DNA of 64,000 nucleotides from Mycolicibacillus trivialis (GTDB taxonomy: Bacteria; Actinomycetota; Actinomycetes; Mycobacteriales; Mycobacteriaceae), in contig NZ_LQPZ01000044.1 of assembly GCF_002102395.1 (NCBI RefSeq), positions 1-64,000 on the forward strand. The letters are read 5' to 3'. Both the position numbers and the translations under genes were made by a program. The notes below the pieces were generated by a model. That model did no database searches, was not told the DNA's origin, and saw only the letters and a list, made by a program, of their open reading frames with translations. This document shows, piece after piece, positions 52,302 to 62,182 of the stretch; the stretch's first letter is position 1, and each line of letters opens with the position of its first letter.

Positions 52302-53305
52302 CCGGACGAGGCCGGATCGAGTTCGGCCACCGCCTGCGCCGCGCTGACCACCCGATCGATGCGCAGGGCGGTCTGGCCGGCGTACAGCGCGGTGCGTTCC
52401 AGCACCGACTCCGGTGCGCCCGCCACCGGCGGGACCGGGCTGAACAGCGGAACCGCGGGCCGTTGCAGCCGGGCGACCGCGCCTGCACCGCGGTCGGCGA
52501 AGCGGGCCAGCACGGCGCTGCGGGCGTTGAGCGCCGCGGGCAGACCGCGCGCCGAGCCGTCCGGGTGGCACCAGCGCCGGGTGACCGCGTTGGGCACCAC
52601 CCGGTGGCGCACCGGCCAGGTCAGGCCGAACACCGTGGTCTCCACGGTGTGATCGGCGGCCAGCACCCGGCTGCGGTAACCGGGGTGCGCGCCGGACTCC
52701 TCGGTCAGCAGGAACCGGGTCCCGGCCACCACGCCCGCCGCCCCGGCGTCGAGAGCCGCGCGGGTGTCGGCGGCGGTGGCGATGCCGCCGGCCAGGAACA
52801 CCGGGCGTTCGCCGGCGACGTTCAGCGCGGCGGGCAGGAAATCCAGGGCGGCCCGGGTGCCCACCAGGTGACCGCCCGCCTCGCGGCCCTGGGCGATCAG
52901 CCCGTCGACGCCCCAGCCGAGCGCCTCGCGTGCCTCGGCCTCGGTGCCGACCATGCGCAGCACCACGATTCCCGCGGCGCGCAACCGGTCCACCAACTCC
53001 GCCGACGCGGTCCCGAAGGCCAGCACCACCACGTCGACGCCGCCGCGGATGCACGCGTTCACGTGGGCCCGGCGCACGAACGGCAGGAGCAGGTTGACCG
53101 CCACCGCCCGGTCGGGCGCGATGTCGCGGACCGCGCCGATCGCGGCCCGCAGCGCCGCGGGTGGGGCGATGCCGAGGGTTCCCAGCGCACCGGCGCGCGC
53201 CACCGCGCCGGCCAACCGCGGGCCCGCGATGCCCCCGCCCATCCCGGCCTGCAGGATCGGGACGTCGATCTTGAGCCGCTCGGTGAGAGCGCCACCGCTA
53301 GCCAT
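52298..53305 (-). CDS. Nitronate monooxygenase/2-nitropropane dioxygenase-like flavoprotein
   Basis: The 335-residue protein has the NMO family TIM-barrel features: [35 protein letters not shown]-type strand [20 protein letters not shown] with the likely catalytic histidine, [16 protein letters not shown] (FMN phosphate binding) and [14 protein letters not shown]. Such enzymes oxidise alkyl nitronates or act as FMN-dependent enoyl reductases. It starts 30 bases after the ilvD stop. I do not recall it in the M. tuberculosis Rv0187-Rv0189c interval. Confidence 0.85.
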   Translation of the reverse strand: MASGGALTERLKIDVPILQAGMGGGIAGPRLAGAVARAGALGTLGIAPPAALRAAIGAVRDIAPDRAVAVNLLLPFVRRAHVNACIRGGVDVVVLAFGTASAELVDRLRAAGIVVLRMVGTEAEAREALGWGVDGLIAQGREAGGHLVGTRAALDFLPAALNVAGERPVFLAGGIATAADTRAALDAGAAGVVAGTRFLLTEESGAHPGYRSRVLAADHTVETTVFGLTWPVRHRVVPNAVTRRWCHPDGSARGLPAALNARSAVLARFADRGAGAVARLQRPAVPLFSPVPPVAGAPESVLERTALYAGQTALRIDRVVSAAQAVAELDPASSG

Positions 53306-53334
53306 GGCGCCGAGGGTAGTCGGCCGGGCGGCGG

Positions 53335-55041
53335 TCAGCCGCAGATCGCGCCGGTGGCCGCCGACTGCACCAGCTTGCGGTACTTGGCCAGCACGCCGGT
53401 GGTGTACCGCGACTCCGGCGGGATGTACCCCTCGGCGCGGGCGGCGAACTCGTCGGGGTCGGCCAGCACGTCCAGGGTGCCCTTGGCCACGTCCAACCGG
53501 ATGCGGTCCCCGTTGCGCACGAACGCGATCGGACCGCCGTCCACCGCCTCGGGGGCGACGTGCCCGACGCACAGGCCGGTGGTGCCCCCGGAGAACCGCC
53601 CATCGGTGAGCAACAGGACGTCCTTGCCCAGCCCGGCGCCCTTGATCGCACCGGTGATCGCCAGCATCTCGCGCATCCCGGGTCCGCCCTTGGGGCCCTC
53701 GTAGCGGATCACCACGGCGTCGCCTGCGGCGATCGTGCCGTCCTCGAGGGCGTCCAGCGCCGCGCGCTCGCCGTCGAAGACCCGCGCGGTGCCCTCGATG
53801 ACGTCGGTGTCGAAACCGGCCGACTTGACCACCGCGCCCTCCGGGGCCAGCGACCCGTGCAGGATGGTGATCCCGCCGCTGGGGTGGATCGGGTTGGTCA
53901 GCGCGTGCAGCACCTTGCCGTCGACGACCGGGGGATTCAGCTCGGCGATGTTCTCCGCCATGGTCTTACCGGTCACGGTCAGGCAGTCACCGTGCAACAG
54001 TCCGGCCTCCAGCAGGGTCTTGAGCATGACCGGCACCCCGCCGATCTTGTCGATGTCGTACATCACGTGCGCCCCGAACGGCTTCACGTCGGCCAGATGC
54101 GGCACCCGGGCACCGATCCGGGAGAAATCGGCCAGGGTGAGGTCTACGTCGGCCTCGTGGGCGATCGCCAGCAGGTGCAGCACCGCGTTGGTCGACCCGC
54201 CGAAGGCCATCACCACCGCGATCGCGTTCTCGAACGCCTCCTTGGTCAAGATGTCGCGGGCGGTGATGCCGCGGCGCAGCAGGCCGACCACGGCACGGCC
54301 GCTGGCCCGGGCGTAGCCGTCCCGGCGGCGGTCCGCCGACGGCGGTGAGGCACTGCCGGGCAACGACATCCCCAGCGCCTCGGCCGCGCTGGCCATCGTG
54401 TTGGCGGTGTACATCCCGCCGCAGGCGCCCTCGCCGGGGCAGATGGAGCGCTCGATCACCTCGACGTCCTCGCGGGACATCAACCCGCGCGAACACGCGC
54501 CGACGGCCTCGAAGGCGTCGATGATCGTCACTTCACGCTCGGTGCCGTCGGAGAGCTGCGCATAGCCGGGCATGGTCGACCCGGCGTAGAGGAACACCGC
54601 CGCCAGGTCCAGGCGGGCGGCGGCCATCAGCATCCCGGGCAGGGACTTGTCGCAGCCGGCCAGTAGCACCGACCCGTCGAGGCGCTCGGCGCTCATGACG
54701 GTCTCGACGCTGTCGGCGATCACCTCCCGGCTCACCAGGGAGAAGTGCATGCCCTCATGCCCCATCGAGATTCCGTCGGAGACCGAGATGGTGCCGAACT
54801 CCAGCGGGTAGCCGCCGCCCTCGAAGACGCCCTCCTTGACCGCCTTGGCCAACCGGTCCAGCGACAGGTTGCACGGCGTGATCTCGTTCCACGAGGAGGC
54901 CACCCCGATCTGGGGCTTGGCGAAGTCGTCGTCGTCCATACCCACCGCGCGCAGCATGCCGCGGGCGGCGGTGCGCTCCAGCCCGTCGGTGACGTCGCGG
55001 CTGCGGGGCTTGATGTCGGTGACCTTGCGGGTTGTGGACAT
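53335..55041 (-). CDS. ilvD: Dihydroxy-acid dehydratase IlvD
   Basis: The 568-residue protein is dihydroxy-acid dehydratase, which makes the 2-keto acid precursors of valine, isoleucine and leucine with an iron-sulphur cluster. Visible cluster and active-site motifs are [41 protein letters not shown] and [10 protein letters not shown], with [15 protein letters not shown] near the C-terminus. Length fits Rv0189c (575). The ATG at 55041 ([17 protein letters not shown]) is the family start. The C-terminus AATGAICG is complete. Confidence 0.96.
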   Translation of the reverse strand: MSTTRKVTDIKPRSRDVTDGLERTAARGMLRAVGMDDDDFAKPQIGVASSWNEITPCNLSLDRLAKAVKEGVFEGGGYPLEFGTISVSDGISMGHEGMHFSLVSREVIADSVETVMSAERLDGSVLLAGCDKSLPGMLMAAARLDLAAVFLYAGSTMPGYAQLSDGTEREVTIIDAFEAVGACSRGLMSREDVEVIERSICPGEGACGGMYTANTMASAAEALGMSLPGSASPPSADRRRDGYARASGRAVVGLLRRGITARDILTKEAFENAIAVVMAFGGSTNAVLHLLAIAHEADVDLTLADFSRIGARVPHLADVKPFGAHVMYDIDKIGGVPVMLKTLLEAGLLHGDCLTVTGKTMAENIAELNPPVVDGKVLHALTNPIHPSGGITILHGSLAPEGAVVKSAGFDTDVIEGTARVFDGERAALDALEDGTIAAGDAVVIRYEGPKGGPGMREMLAITGAIKGAGLGKDVLLLTDGRFSGGTTGLCVGHVAPEAVDGGPIAFVRNGDRIRLDVAKGTLDVLADPDEFAARAEGYIPPESRYTTGVLAKYRKLVQSAATGAICG

Positions 55042-55088
55042 GGGATTCAGTATGCCCGCGGCAAACAACGGCGCCCAAATCGTTTAGA

Positions 55089-55103
55089 TACCCCGATGGG
55101 GTA
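55089..55103 (+). promoter_or_regulatory. RicR operator box upstream of the DUF305-ricR unit
   Basis: TACCC-N5-GGGTA, perfect inverted repeat, ending 9 bases before the DUF305 ATG at 55113. It matches the box in front of mymT. It lies between ilvD and the DUF305 gene on opposite strands, 48 bases from the ilvD start, so it could also affect ilvD. Confidence 0.85.
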
Positions 55104-55112
55104 TCGGGTATC

Positions 55113-55727
55113 ATGATTTTCATGTTCGTCACCGACGCGCCCTGGGCGCCGCTTCCCGTGCTTCTGACCGCGCTCGCCATCGGCTTGTCCGGCTGCTCCG
55201 GCAGCAGCGACACCGCGCCGACGTCCACCGCGGACAGCAGCGCGACCACCACCAGTTCCAGCGTCGAGCAGGCCGCCGACCACAACGCCGCCGACATCGC
55301 GTTCGCGACCGACATGATCCCGCACCACGAACAGGCGCTGACCCTGTCGGACCTGGTGCCCGAGCGTAGCGACAACCCGCGACTGGCCGCGCTGGCCGCC
55401 GACATCAAAGCCGCGCAGCAGCCCGAGATCGACACCCTGCAGCAGTACCTGCGCGACTGGGGGGCGCCGGAGCCCACCGACACCGACCACTCCGACATGG
55501 CCGGCATGGTCGACGACGCCACCATGGCGAAGTTGGCGACGTTGACCGGCAAGGACTTCGACGACCTGTGGCTGCAGTCGATGATCGACCACCACCGCGG
55601 CGCGATCGACATGGCCCAGACCGAGATCGACGAGGGCGTCAACCCGGGCGCGAAAGAACTGGCCACCGCGATCATCGACACCCAGCAGGCCGAGATCGAC
55701 CAGATGACAGCGATGTTGGGGCAGTAG
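55113..55727 (+). CDS. DUF305 lipoprotein, probable copper-handling
   Basis: The 204-residue protein has a lipoprotein signal with lipobox LSGC (Cys near residue 28), a Ser/Thr/Ala linker and a DUF305 domain. The two family His pairs are in FATDMIPHHEQAL and SMIDHHRGAIDMAQ; Met-rich HSDMAGMVDD lies between them. DUF305 proteins are frequently found with copper genes. Its stop directly abuts the ricR ATG and a RicR box lies in front, so it should be induced by copper. I do not recall this gene next to ricR in M. tuberculosis. The exact start is uncertain, because no ribosome site is visible and the ATG at 55122 or the GTG at 55158 are alternatives. Confidence 0.82.
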   Translation: MIFMFVTDAPWAPLPVLLTALAIGLSGCSGSSDTAPTSTADSSATTTSSSVEQAADHNAADIAFATDMIPHHEQALTLSDLVPERSDNPRLAALAADIKAAQQPEIDTLQQYLRDWGAPEPTDTDHSDMAGMVDDATMAKLATLTGKDFDDLWLQSMIDHHRGAIDMAQTEIDEGVNPGAKELATAIIDTQQAEIDQMTAMLGQ

Positions 55728-56018
55728 ATGAGCGCACCGCACGGCTACACGGCCGAGAAAGACGCCTACGCCAAGCGGCTGCGCCGCATCGAGGGGCAGG
55801 TGCGCGGGATCGCGCGGATGATCGAGGAAGACAAGTACTGCATCGACATCCTCACCCAGATCAGTGCCGCCAACAGCGCGCTGCGCTCGGTGGCGCTGAA
55901 CCTGCTCGACGAACACCTCGGCCACTGCGTCACCGGGGCGGTCGCCGAGGGCGGCCGGGAGGCCGAGGCCAAACTGGCCGAAGCGTCGGCGGCCATCGCC
56001 CGGCTGGTCCGCTCCTGA
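55728..56018 (+). CDS. ricR: CsoR-family copper-sensing repressor RicR
   Basis: The 96-residue protein belongs to the CsoR/DUF156 family: AKRLRRIEGQVRGIARMIEEDKYCIDILTQI, with Cu(I) ligands Cys38, His63 and Cys67 in the DEHLGHC segment. It is the position and size of Rv0190 (RicR). RicR releases its operators when Cu(I) binds. Two such boxes lie in this window, before mymT and before its own operon. It starts immediately after the DUF305 stop. Confidence 0.93.
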   Translation: MSAPHGYTAEKDAYAKRLRRIEGQVRGIARMIEEDKYCIDILTQISAANSALRSVALNLLDEHLGHCVTGAVAEGGREAEAKLAEASAAIARLVRS

Positions 56019-56082
56019 GCCCCCCAGGGGCTACCGTGGGGCGAGCGCGAACGGCACCGTAGAGCCGCGCGCCGCCGACACC

Positions 56083-57321
56083 ATGACAGCCGACGACACC
56101 GCCACCCGCGCCAGCCCGTGGACGCCGCGGCTCGTCATCCAGCTGGCGGTGCTGGCGGCGGCGGCCTTCGCCTACGTCACCGCCGAGATCCTGCCGGTCG
56201 GCGCGCTCACCGCGATGTCGGAGGACCTGGGGGTCAGCGAAGCGGTGATCGGCAGCCTGCTGGCCTGGTATGCGCTGGTCGCCGCGCTGGCCACGGTGCC
56301 GCTGGTGCGGTGGACCGCGCGTTGGCCGCGCCGGCGCGCCCTGCTGCTTGCGTTGGCGTCGCTGACCGCCTCGCAGACCATCTCGGCGCTCGCCCCCAAC
56401 TTCGCGGTGCTGGTCGCCGGGCGGGCGTTGTGCGCGCTGACCCACGGGCTGCTGTGGGCGGTGATCGCCCCGATCGCGATCCGGCTGGTACCGGCCAGCC
56501 ACATCGGGCGGGCCACCACGGCGGTCTACGTCGGGTCCAGCCTGGGCCTGGTACTCGGCGTGCCGCTGATGGCGGGGCTGAGCCTGACCGCGGGCTGGCG
56601 GATGGCGATGGGTTCGGTGGCGGTGGCCGCTGCGCTGGTGTGGGTCGCCGCCCGTCGGGTGCTGCCGTCGCTACCCCTGAGCCCGGACCAGCAGGCGGTG
56701 GTCGCGGCCGGGGTGCCGCATCACCGCAACCCGAGGTTGATGACGATCTGCGCGCTGACCCTCATCGTGGTCGTCGCACACTTCATCTCCTACACCTACA
56801 TCCTGACCATCATCGGCGGCGTGGTCGGGGTGCACGACCCGCACCGGGTGTCCTGGCTGCTGGTCGGCTACGGGGCGGTCGGCGTGGTGGCGATGACGCT
56901 GATCGCCCGCCCGCTGGACCGGCGCCCGGTCGTGGCGATGCTGACCTGCATGAGCGTCCTGGTCATGACCTTCGCCGGGCTCACCGCGATGGCGTTCCTC
57001 GACCGGCACAACCCCGCCACGATGGTGCTCGGGGCGGGCGGGATCCTGCTGTGGGGGGCGATGGCGGCCACCGTCTCGCCGATGCTGCAGTCCACGGCGA
57101 TGCGCACCGCGCCGGTCGACCCCGACGGCGCCTCGGGGCTCTACGTGGTGGCCGCCCAGCTCGGCATCGCGGGCGGATCGCTGCTGGGCGGGCTGCTGTT
57201 CACCCGGGAGGGAGTGCCGCTCATGCTGGCCGGATCCACCGTGCTCATCGCGGCGGCGCTGGTCGGCATCACGGCGGCCCGGCGCATCTTCAGTGTTTAC
57301 TCGATCGTCAGGTCGACGTAA
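56083..57321 (+). CDS. MFS multidrug efflux protein (Rv0191-like)
   Basis: The 412-residue protein has about twelve membrane segments and major facilitator motifs of the drug:H+ antiporter group, including AEILPVGALTAMSEDLGVSE at the start, RWTARWPRRRALL between segments 2 and 3 and GRALCALTHGLLWAVIAPI. It resembles the AraJ/CmlR-type exporters; M. tuberculosis Rv0191 has been linked to chloramphenicol efflux. It lies 64 bases after ricR, and no terminator is seen between them. Confidence 0.85.
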   Translation: MTADDTATRASPWTPRLVIQLAVLAAAAFAYVTAEILPVGALTAMSEDLGVSEAVIGSLLAWYALVAALATVPLVRWTARWPRRRALLLALASLTASQTISALAPNFAVLVAGRALCALTHGLLWAVIAPIAIRLVPASHIGRATTAVYVGSSLGLVLGVPLMAGLSLTAGWRMAMGSVAVAAALVWVAARRVLPSLPLSPDQQAVVAAGVPHHRNPRLMTICALTLIVVVAHFISYTYILTIIGGVVGVHDPHRVSWLLVGYGAVGVVAMTLIARPLDRRPVVAMLTCMSVLVMTFAGLTAMAFLDRHNPATMVLGAGGILLWGAMAATVSPMLQSTAMRTAPVDPDGASGLYVVAAQLGIAGGSLLGGLLFTREGVPLMLAGSTVLIAAALVGITAARRIFSVYSIVRST

Positions 57322-57350
57322 CATTGGCCACTCTTTCAGCGATGAACAGG

Positions 57351-57419
57351 CCAGGTCAGCCTCGTGTCGACGGTATCGAAGACGGACTTCGGGGTTCTTT
57401 CGACAATTAGCTGACCTGG
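57351..57419 (+). repeat. Long nested inverted repeat upstream of the L,D-transpeptidase gene
   Basis: CCAGGTCAGC (57351-57360) and GCTGACCTGG (57410-57419) are perfect inverted arms. Inside them TGTCGA (57365-57370) pairs with TCGACA (57400-57405), leaving 4-base unpaired steps on both sides, and CGAAG/CTTCG forms a third stem in the centre. The whole 69-base block can fold into one long hairpin. It lies 30 bases after the MFS stop and 45 bases before the transpeptidase ATG. It could be a structured leader or terminator, an operator, or a small mobile repeat. Confidence 0.7.
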
Positions 57420-57464
57420 TTCTTGTGCGAGACTGTAGCCACCTGTGTGAACTGGAGGATGTCA

Positions 57465-58388
57465 ATGTCGCGACGGGGTTCTCTGCGAGCCGTTGTCAGC
57501 GCGGTGGGCTTGGCCGTCACTGTGAGCCTGGGCGCGGGCACGGCGCTGGCCGATCCGCCGCCGCCACCGCCACCACCGGTGGACCCATTCGCACCGCCGG
57601 CCGCCGCCCCCACCACCGCCCCGACCGTGACACCGGGAGCGGTGCCCGCCGGGCAGAACCCGAAACCGTTCACCGGTGACCCACCGTTCCTGCCGCCCTC
57701 GTTCAACCCGCTGAACGGGTCGCTGGTCGGGGTCGCCAAGCCGATCATCATCAACTTCCAGCGCCCGATCGGGAACCAGGCGATGGCCGAGGACGCCATC
57801 CACATCTCCTCGGACCCGCCGGTCCCCGGCAAGTTCTACTGGATGACCCCCACCCAGGTGCGCTGGCGCCCGCTGGACTTCTGGCCGGCGAACACCCGGG
57901 TCAGCATCGACGCGGCCGGCACCAAATCGAGTTTCCGCACCGGGGACTCGCTGGTGGCCACCGCCGATGACGCCACCCACGAGATGACGATCACCCGCAA
58001 CGGCGAGGTGGAGAAGGTCTTCCCGATGTCGATGGGGATGACCGCGGGTGGCCACGAGACCGAGAACGGCACCTACTACGTGCTGGAGAAGATGCCCGAG
58101 GTGGTGATGGACTCCTCCACCTACGGGGTCCCGGTCGACTCCGAGTGGGGTTACAAGCTGAAGGTCAAGGACGCCGTCCGGATCGACAACAGCGGTGGCT
58201 TCGTGCACAGCGCCCCGTGGTCGGTCGCAGATCAGGGCAAACGCAACGTCAGCCACGGCTGTATCAACCTCAGCCCGGAGAACGCCAAGTGGTTCTTCGA
58301 CAACTTCGGCAGCGGGGATCCGGTCGTGGTGAAGAACTCGGTGGGCCTGTACACCAAGAACGACGGTTCACAGGACTGGCAGATCTAA
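57465..58388 (+). CDS. L,D-transpeptidase (YkuD, Rv0192/LdtMt4-like)
   Basis: The 307-residue protein has a Sec signal ending at about residue 29 (GTALAD), a Pro-rich linker to about 70, an Ig-like region and a YkuD domain at about 165-300. The active site is [22 protein letters not shown], with His248, His264 and nucleophile Cys266. It makes 3->3 cross-links in peptidoglycan outside the membrane. Position and domain order fit Rv0192. GGAGG ends six bases before the ATG at 57465; an ATG at 57459 abuts that site and is less likely. The 3' end overlaps zmp1 by four bases. Confidence 0.9.
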   Translation: MSRRGSLRAVVSAVGLAVTVSLGAGTALADPPPPPPPPVDPFAPPAAAPTTAPTVTPGAVPAGQNPKPFTGDPPFLPPSFNPLNGSLVGVAKPIIINFQRPIGNQAMAEDAIHISSDPPVPGKFYWMTPTQVRWRPLDFWPANTRVSIDAAGTKSSFRTGDSLVATADDATHEMTITRNGEVEKVFPMSMGMTAGGHETENGTYYVLEKMPEVVMDSSTYGVPVDSEWGYKLKVKDAVRIDNSGGFVHSAPWSVADQGKRNVSHGCINLSPENAKWFFDNFGSGDPVVVKNSVGLYTKNDGSQDWQI

Positions 58389-60370
58389 CTCCAGATCCGC
58401 ACCCGCTCCGCCGGTTCGAGGTACAGCGCGTCGTCGGCGCCGACGGTGAAGGCGTCGTAGAACGCGTCGATGTTGCGGATGACGCCGTTGCAGCGGAACT
58501 CCGGCGGCGAGTGCGGGTCGGTGGCCAGCCGGCGGATCGCCTCGGCGGTGCGTGACTTGGTGCGCCACACCTGCGCCCAGCCGAAGAACACCCGCTGCAC
58601 CCCGGTCAGCCCGTCGATCACCGGCGGTGTCGCGCCGTCCAGGGACAGCTGGTAGGCCAGCAGCGCGATCGACAGGCCGCCAAGGTCGCCGATGTTCTCC
58701 CCGACCGTGAACGCGCCGTTGACGCGGTGCTCCGCGTCGAGTCCACGCGGGGTGAAGGTGTCGTACTGGGCGATGAGGGCGCCGGTGCGGGCGGCGAACT
58801 CGTCGCGGTCGGCATCGGTCCACCAGTCCACCAGGTTTCCGTCACCGTCGTATTTGGCGCCCTGGTCGTCGAAACCGTGCCCGATCTCGTGGCCGATCAC
58901 CGCGCCGATCCCGCCGTAGTTGGCGGCGTCGTCGGCGTCGGCGTCGAAGAACGGCGGCTGCAGGATCGCCGCCGGGAACACGATCTCGTTCATGCCCGGG
59001 TTGTAGTAGGCGTTGACGGTCTGCGGGGTCATGAACCACTCATCGCGGTCCACCGGCCCACCCAGTTTGGCCGCCTCGCGGTCGAAGGCGGCGGCGTAGC
59101 CGCGCACGCAGTTGCCGTACAGGTCGTCGCGGTCGATCACCAGGGCGGAATAGTCCCGCCAGCGCGCCGGATAGCCGATCTTCGCGGTGAACTTGTCCAG
59201 TTTGGCCAGAGCCCGCTCGCGGGTGGCCGGGGTCATCCACTCCAGTTCGGTGATGCTCACCCGGTAGGCCTCCCGCAGGTTGGCCACCAGCACGTCCATC
59301 CGCTCCTTGGCCTCCGGCGGGAAGTGCCGTTCGACGTAGAGCTTGCCGACCGCGTCGCCCAGCAGGCTCTGCACCAGGCCGACACCGCGTTTCCAGCGTT
59401 CCGGCAGCTGCTCGGCGCCGGTCAGGGTGCGCCCGTAGAACTCGAAATCCTCGGCGACCAGCGCCGCGGTCGACACCCGGGCCCGGGTGGTGATGATCTG
59501 CCAGCGCGCCCACCGCTGCCAGTCGGCGAGCGGGCGCTCCGCCCATGTGGCCGCGAACGCGGTCAGGTAGTCCGGCTGGCGCACGACGAGCTCGTCGACG
59601 GCGGTCGCCGGGATCCCCAGCCCGGCCAGCCAGGCCGACCAGGCGAAGCCCGGCGCCTGCTCGGCCAGGTCGGCGAAGCGGCGCAGGTTGTAGCTCGCCT
59701 CGGCGTCGCGGCGCTTGACCACATCCCAGTGGGCGGCCGCCAGGGCGGTCTCCAGCGCCACGACCGCCGCGGCGTCGTGGGCGTGATCGGCCGGGTCGCC
59801 GCCGTAGACCAGCGCGAACATCGCCGCGATGTGCCGTGGATAGGCGGCGAGCACCGCGGCGTGCGCCGGCTCCCGGTAGTAGGACTCGTCGGGCAACCCG
59901 AGGCCGGATTGGGTCAGATACACCAGGTAGCGGCTGGAGTCCTTGGCGTCGGTGTTGACGTAGAGCCCGGCGCCGCCGCCGACGCCGCTGCGTTGCAGCG
60001 CACCGAGCACCCCGGCCAGTGCGTCGCGGTCGGCGGCCGCCTCGACGGTGGCCAGCTCGTCGAGCAGCGGGGCCACGCCACGCGCCTCGATCGCCTCCTC
60101 GGCCAGGAAGCCGGCGTAGAGGTCCCCGATGCGCTGGGTGTCGCTGCCCGGAGCGGCGCCCGCCGCGGCGGCCGCCTCGATCAGCTCCCGCACCTGGACT
60201 TCGGCGCGGTCGAACAGGGCCCGGAACGCGCCGTCGGTGGCCCGGTCGGCGGGCATGGTGTACCCGGTCAGCCAACCGCCGTTGACGTGGCCGAACAGGT
60301 CGTCCTGCGGGCGGATGCTGTCGTCGACGTGGCTCAGGTCGATGCCCGAACGGGTGGCGGCAGTGGTCAT
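58385..60370 (-). CDS. zmp1: Zinc metalloprotease Zmp1 (M13 family)
   Basis: The 661-residue protein is a neprilysin-like M13 peptidase: zinc site HEIGH at 494-498, third ligand Glu558 in ENIGDLGG, and [23 protein letters not shown] before the zinc helix. It has no signal peptide, as in M. tuberculosis Zmp1 (Rv0198c), a 663-residue secreted protease implicated in blocking inflammasome activation. ATG at 60370 fits the family. Divergent from omamA with 38 bases between starts. Confidence 0.94.
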   Translation of the reverse strand: MTTAATRSGIDLSHVDDSIRPQDDLFGHVNGGWLTGYTMPADRATDGAFRALFDRAEVQVRELIEAAAAAGAAPGSDTQRIGDLYAGFLAEEAIEARGVAPLLDELATVEAAADRDALAGVLGALQRSGVGGGAGLYVNTDAKDSSRYLVYLTQSGLGLPDESYYREPAHAAVLAAYPRHIAAMFALVYGGDPADHAHDAAAVVALETALAAAHWDVVKRRDAEASYNLRRFADLAEQAPGFAWSAWLAGLGIPATAVDELVVRQPDYLTAFAATWAERPLADWQRWARWQIITTRARVSTAALVAEDFEFYGRTLTGAEQLPERWKRGVGLVQSLLGDAVGKLYVERHFPPEAKERMDVLVANLREAYRVSITELEWMTPATRERALAKLDKFTAKIGYPARWRDYSALVIDRDDLYGNCVRGYAAAFDREAAKLGGPVDRDEWFMTPQTVNAYYNPGMNEIVFPAAILQPPFFDADADDAANYGGIGAVIGHEIGHGFDDQGAKYDGDGNLVDWWTDADRDEFAARTGALIAQYDTFTPRGLDAEHRVNGAFTVGENIGDLGGLSIALLAYQLSLDGATPPVIDGLTGVQRVFFGWAQVWRTKSRTAEAIRRLATDPHSPPEFRCNGVIRNIDAFYDAFTVGADDALYLEPAERVRIWS

Positions 60371-60395
60371 CGGGCCATCCTGCCACGGCGCACGG

Positions 60396-60401
60396 TAGCC
60401 T
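60396..60401 (+). promoter_or_regulatory. Candidate -10 for a leaderless omamA mRNA
   Basis: TAGCCT ends 7 bases before the ATG at 60409, which would place the transcription start at the start codon. Confidence 0.45.
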
Positions 60402-60408
60402 CACGGCC

Positions 60409-61047
60409 ATGTCCGACGCCGAGCAGGCCGAGCAGGCCGGCACCGCCGGCGCCGAACCCGCCCGCGACGCCGAGGTCGGCGCCGGCGCCGCCGAACCGGC
60501 TGATGACCGGGTCTTCTCGCCCTACGGCGTGGCCTCGGCGGCACTGGGCGTGCTCGCCGTGGCAGCGGTGGTGCTGGCGGCGCTGATCTGGTCGGGGCAC
60601 CGCGGCGACCATGCCGAACGCGTCTATCAGGAGCGGGTGCTGCAGACCGCAGCCGACTGGGTCGGCCTGCTGGCCAACATCGACACCGACAATGTCGAGC
60701 CGACCCTGGCACGGCTGCGGGACGGGACCGCTGGCGGCCTCAACGCCGAGTTCGACTCCGCCATCCAGCCCTACCGCGACGTGGTGCGCCGGCTGGCGGC
60801 GCGCAGCGTCGGGCAGGTCGAGGCGGTCGCCATCGAATCGGTGCACCGCGACGAGGACGGCAGGCCGCGCGATCGTGCGCCGCTGCCCGATGAACTGGTC
60901 GGACGCACCGACACCGTGCTGGTGGTCGCGGCCTCGGTCGCCGACACCAGCGCGGGCAAGCCGCAGACGGTGCGCTGGATGCTGCGGCTGGACGTCTCCG
61001 ACGTCGACGGCACCCCGATGATCTCCGGGCTGGAGTTCCTGCGATGA
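60409..61047 (+). CDS. omamA: Orphan Mce-associated membrane protein OmamA (Rv0199-like)
   Basis: The 212-residue protein has an acidic N-terminus, one membrane segment at about 42-63 (SAALGVLAVAAVVLAALIW) and a Mas-type extracytoplasmic domain. OmamA (Rv0199) in M. tuberculosis is needed for stability of the Mce1 and Mce4 transporters although it is encoded outside mce operons. Identification rests on position next to zmp1, size and layout. It overlaps omamB by ATGA. Confidence 0.85.
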   Translation: MSDAEQAEQAGTAGAEPARDAEVGAGAAEPADDRVFSPYGVASAALGVLAVAAVVLAALIWSGHRGDHAERVYQERVLQTAADWVGLLANIDTDNVEPTLARLRDGTAGGLNAEFDSAIQPYRDVVRRLAARSVGQVEAVAIESVHRDEDGRPRDRAPLPDELVGRTDTVLVVAASVADTSAGKPQTVRWMLRLDVSDVDGTPMISGLEFLR

Positions 61048-61733
61048 GCGTGCGCAACGCCTGGCGGGTGGCGACCTTCGACGTGGCCGCGCCCGCGGTG
61101 GCGATCGGGGCGGTGTTGCTGATCGGGGCGGAACTGGGCTGGCCGCGTTGGTGGGTGGCGGCCGCGGCGGTACTGGTGCTGCTGATCGTACAGGCCGTGC
61201 TGATCAACGTGGTGTTCTGGCGCCGCGACGCGGTCACCGTCGGCACCGACGACGACCGGCCCGGGCTGCGGCTGGCCGTGGCCGGGGTGGCGACGCTGGC
61301 GATCGTGGCGGCGGTCGCGGTCGGTTACCAGCGCTGGACGGTGCCCGACCGCGCGTTCGCCGCCGACTCCACGCAGGTGGTGCGCATCGCCACCGACATC
61401 GCCGAGGTCACCGCCTCGTTCTCGCCGAGCGACCCCGATGCCGCGGTCGCCGCGGCCGAGGACGTCATGGTCCCCGAGCGGGTGGCCGCCCTGAAGAAGG
61501 AACTGGCCGCGGTCACCGAGCAGATGCTGCGGGACAAGGTCAGCACCCGGGCCGCCACCGTGTCCGCGGGGCTCGAGGCGCTCGGCCCGGACGCGGCCAG
61601 CGTGGTGGTGCTGGTGCGCAGCAGCCGCACCGAGGCGGACCGGCAGTCGGAGCGCCGGGTGCTGGCGCTGCGGGTCGCGCTGACCAAACCGCAGGACCGC
61701 TGGCTGGTGCTCGACATCGTTCCGATCCGCTGA
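61044..61733 (+). CDS. omamB: Orphan Mce-associated membrane protein OmamB (Rv0200-like)
   Basis: The 229-residue protein has membrane segments at about 15-30, 35-56 and 75-93, then an extracytoplasmic Mas-type domain ending PQDRWLVLDIVPIR. It is coupled to omamA and is the position of Rv0200 (OmamB), which interacts with the Mce machinery in M. tuberculosis. Together the pair links this end of the window to the two mce operons. Confidence 0.83.
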   Translation: MSVRNAWRVATFDVAAPAVAIGAVLLIGAELGWPRWWVAAAAVLVLLIVQAVLINVVFWRRDAVTVGTDDDRPGLRLAVAGVATLAIVAAVAVGYQRWTVPDRAFAADSTQVVRIATDIAEVTASFSPSDPDAAVAAAEDVMVPERVAALKKELAAVTEQMLRDKVSTRAATVSAGLEALGPDAASVVVLVRSSRTEADRQSERRVLALRVALTKPQDRWLVLDIVPIR

Positions 61734-61760
61734 GCTCCGATCCGCTGAGCTCCGCTGGGC

Positions 61761-62174
61761 TCAGCCCAGCCGCGCGTACTCGACCTTCAGGCAGCGGTCC
61801 ATGACCACTTGCAGACCGGCGGCCTCGCCGTCGCGGGCCACCTGCTCGTCGCGCAGACCGGATTGCAGCCACAGCGTCGCGGGCCGCGGCGTCAACGCCA
61901 GCGCTTCGGTGAGCACGCCGGGCAGCTGGTCGCGTCGGCGGAACACGTCCACCAGGTCGGGGGTGGCCGGCAACGCCGCCAGGCTGGGGTAGACCGGGAC
62001 GCCGTCCAGCTCGCTGAACGTCGGATTGACCAGGAAGAACCGGTACGGGGACGCGGCGGCCAGGTAGGTGTACACCTCGTGGCTCGGCCGGGCCGGGTTG
62101 GCCGAGATGCCGACCACCGCGACCGTGCGGGTCTGGTCCAGGATGCGGCGCAGGGCCGCGTCGTCGGGTGCCAT
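61761..62174 (-). CDS. CoA-binding domain protein (YccU-like)
   Basis: The 137-residue protein has a Rossmann-like CoA-binding domain: TVAVVGISANPARPSHEVYTYL, FFLVNPTFSELDGVPVYPSLAALP and TLWLQSGLRDEQVARDGEAAGL, then VVMDRCLKVEYARLG. Family members bind CoA, but their role is unclear. The ATG at 62174 is used; a TTG at 62186 overlapping the next gene's stop (TTGA) is also possible and would imply coupling. I do not recall it at this position in M. tuberculosis. Confidence 0.8.
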   Translation of the reverse strand: MAPDDAALRRILDQTRTVAVVGISANPARPSHEVYTYLAAASPYRFFLVNPTFSELDGVPVYPSLAALPATPDLVDVFRRRDQLPGVLTEALALTPRPATLWLQSGLRDEQVARDGEAAGLQVVMDRCLKVEYARLG

Positions 62175-62182
62175 CGCTGCTC

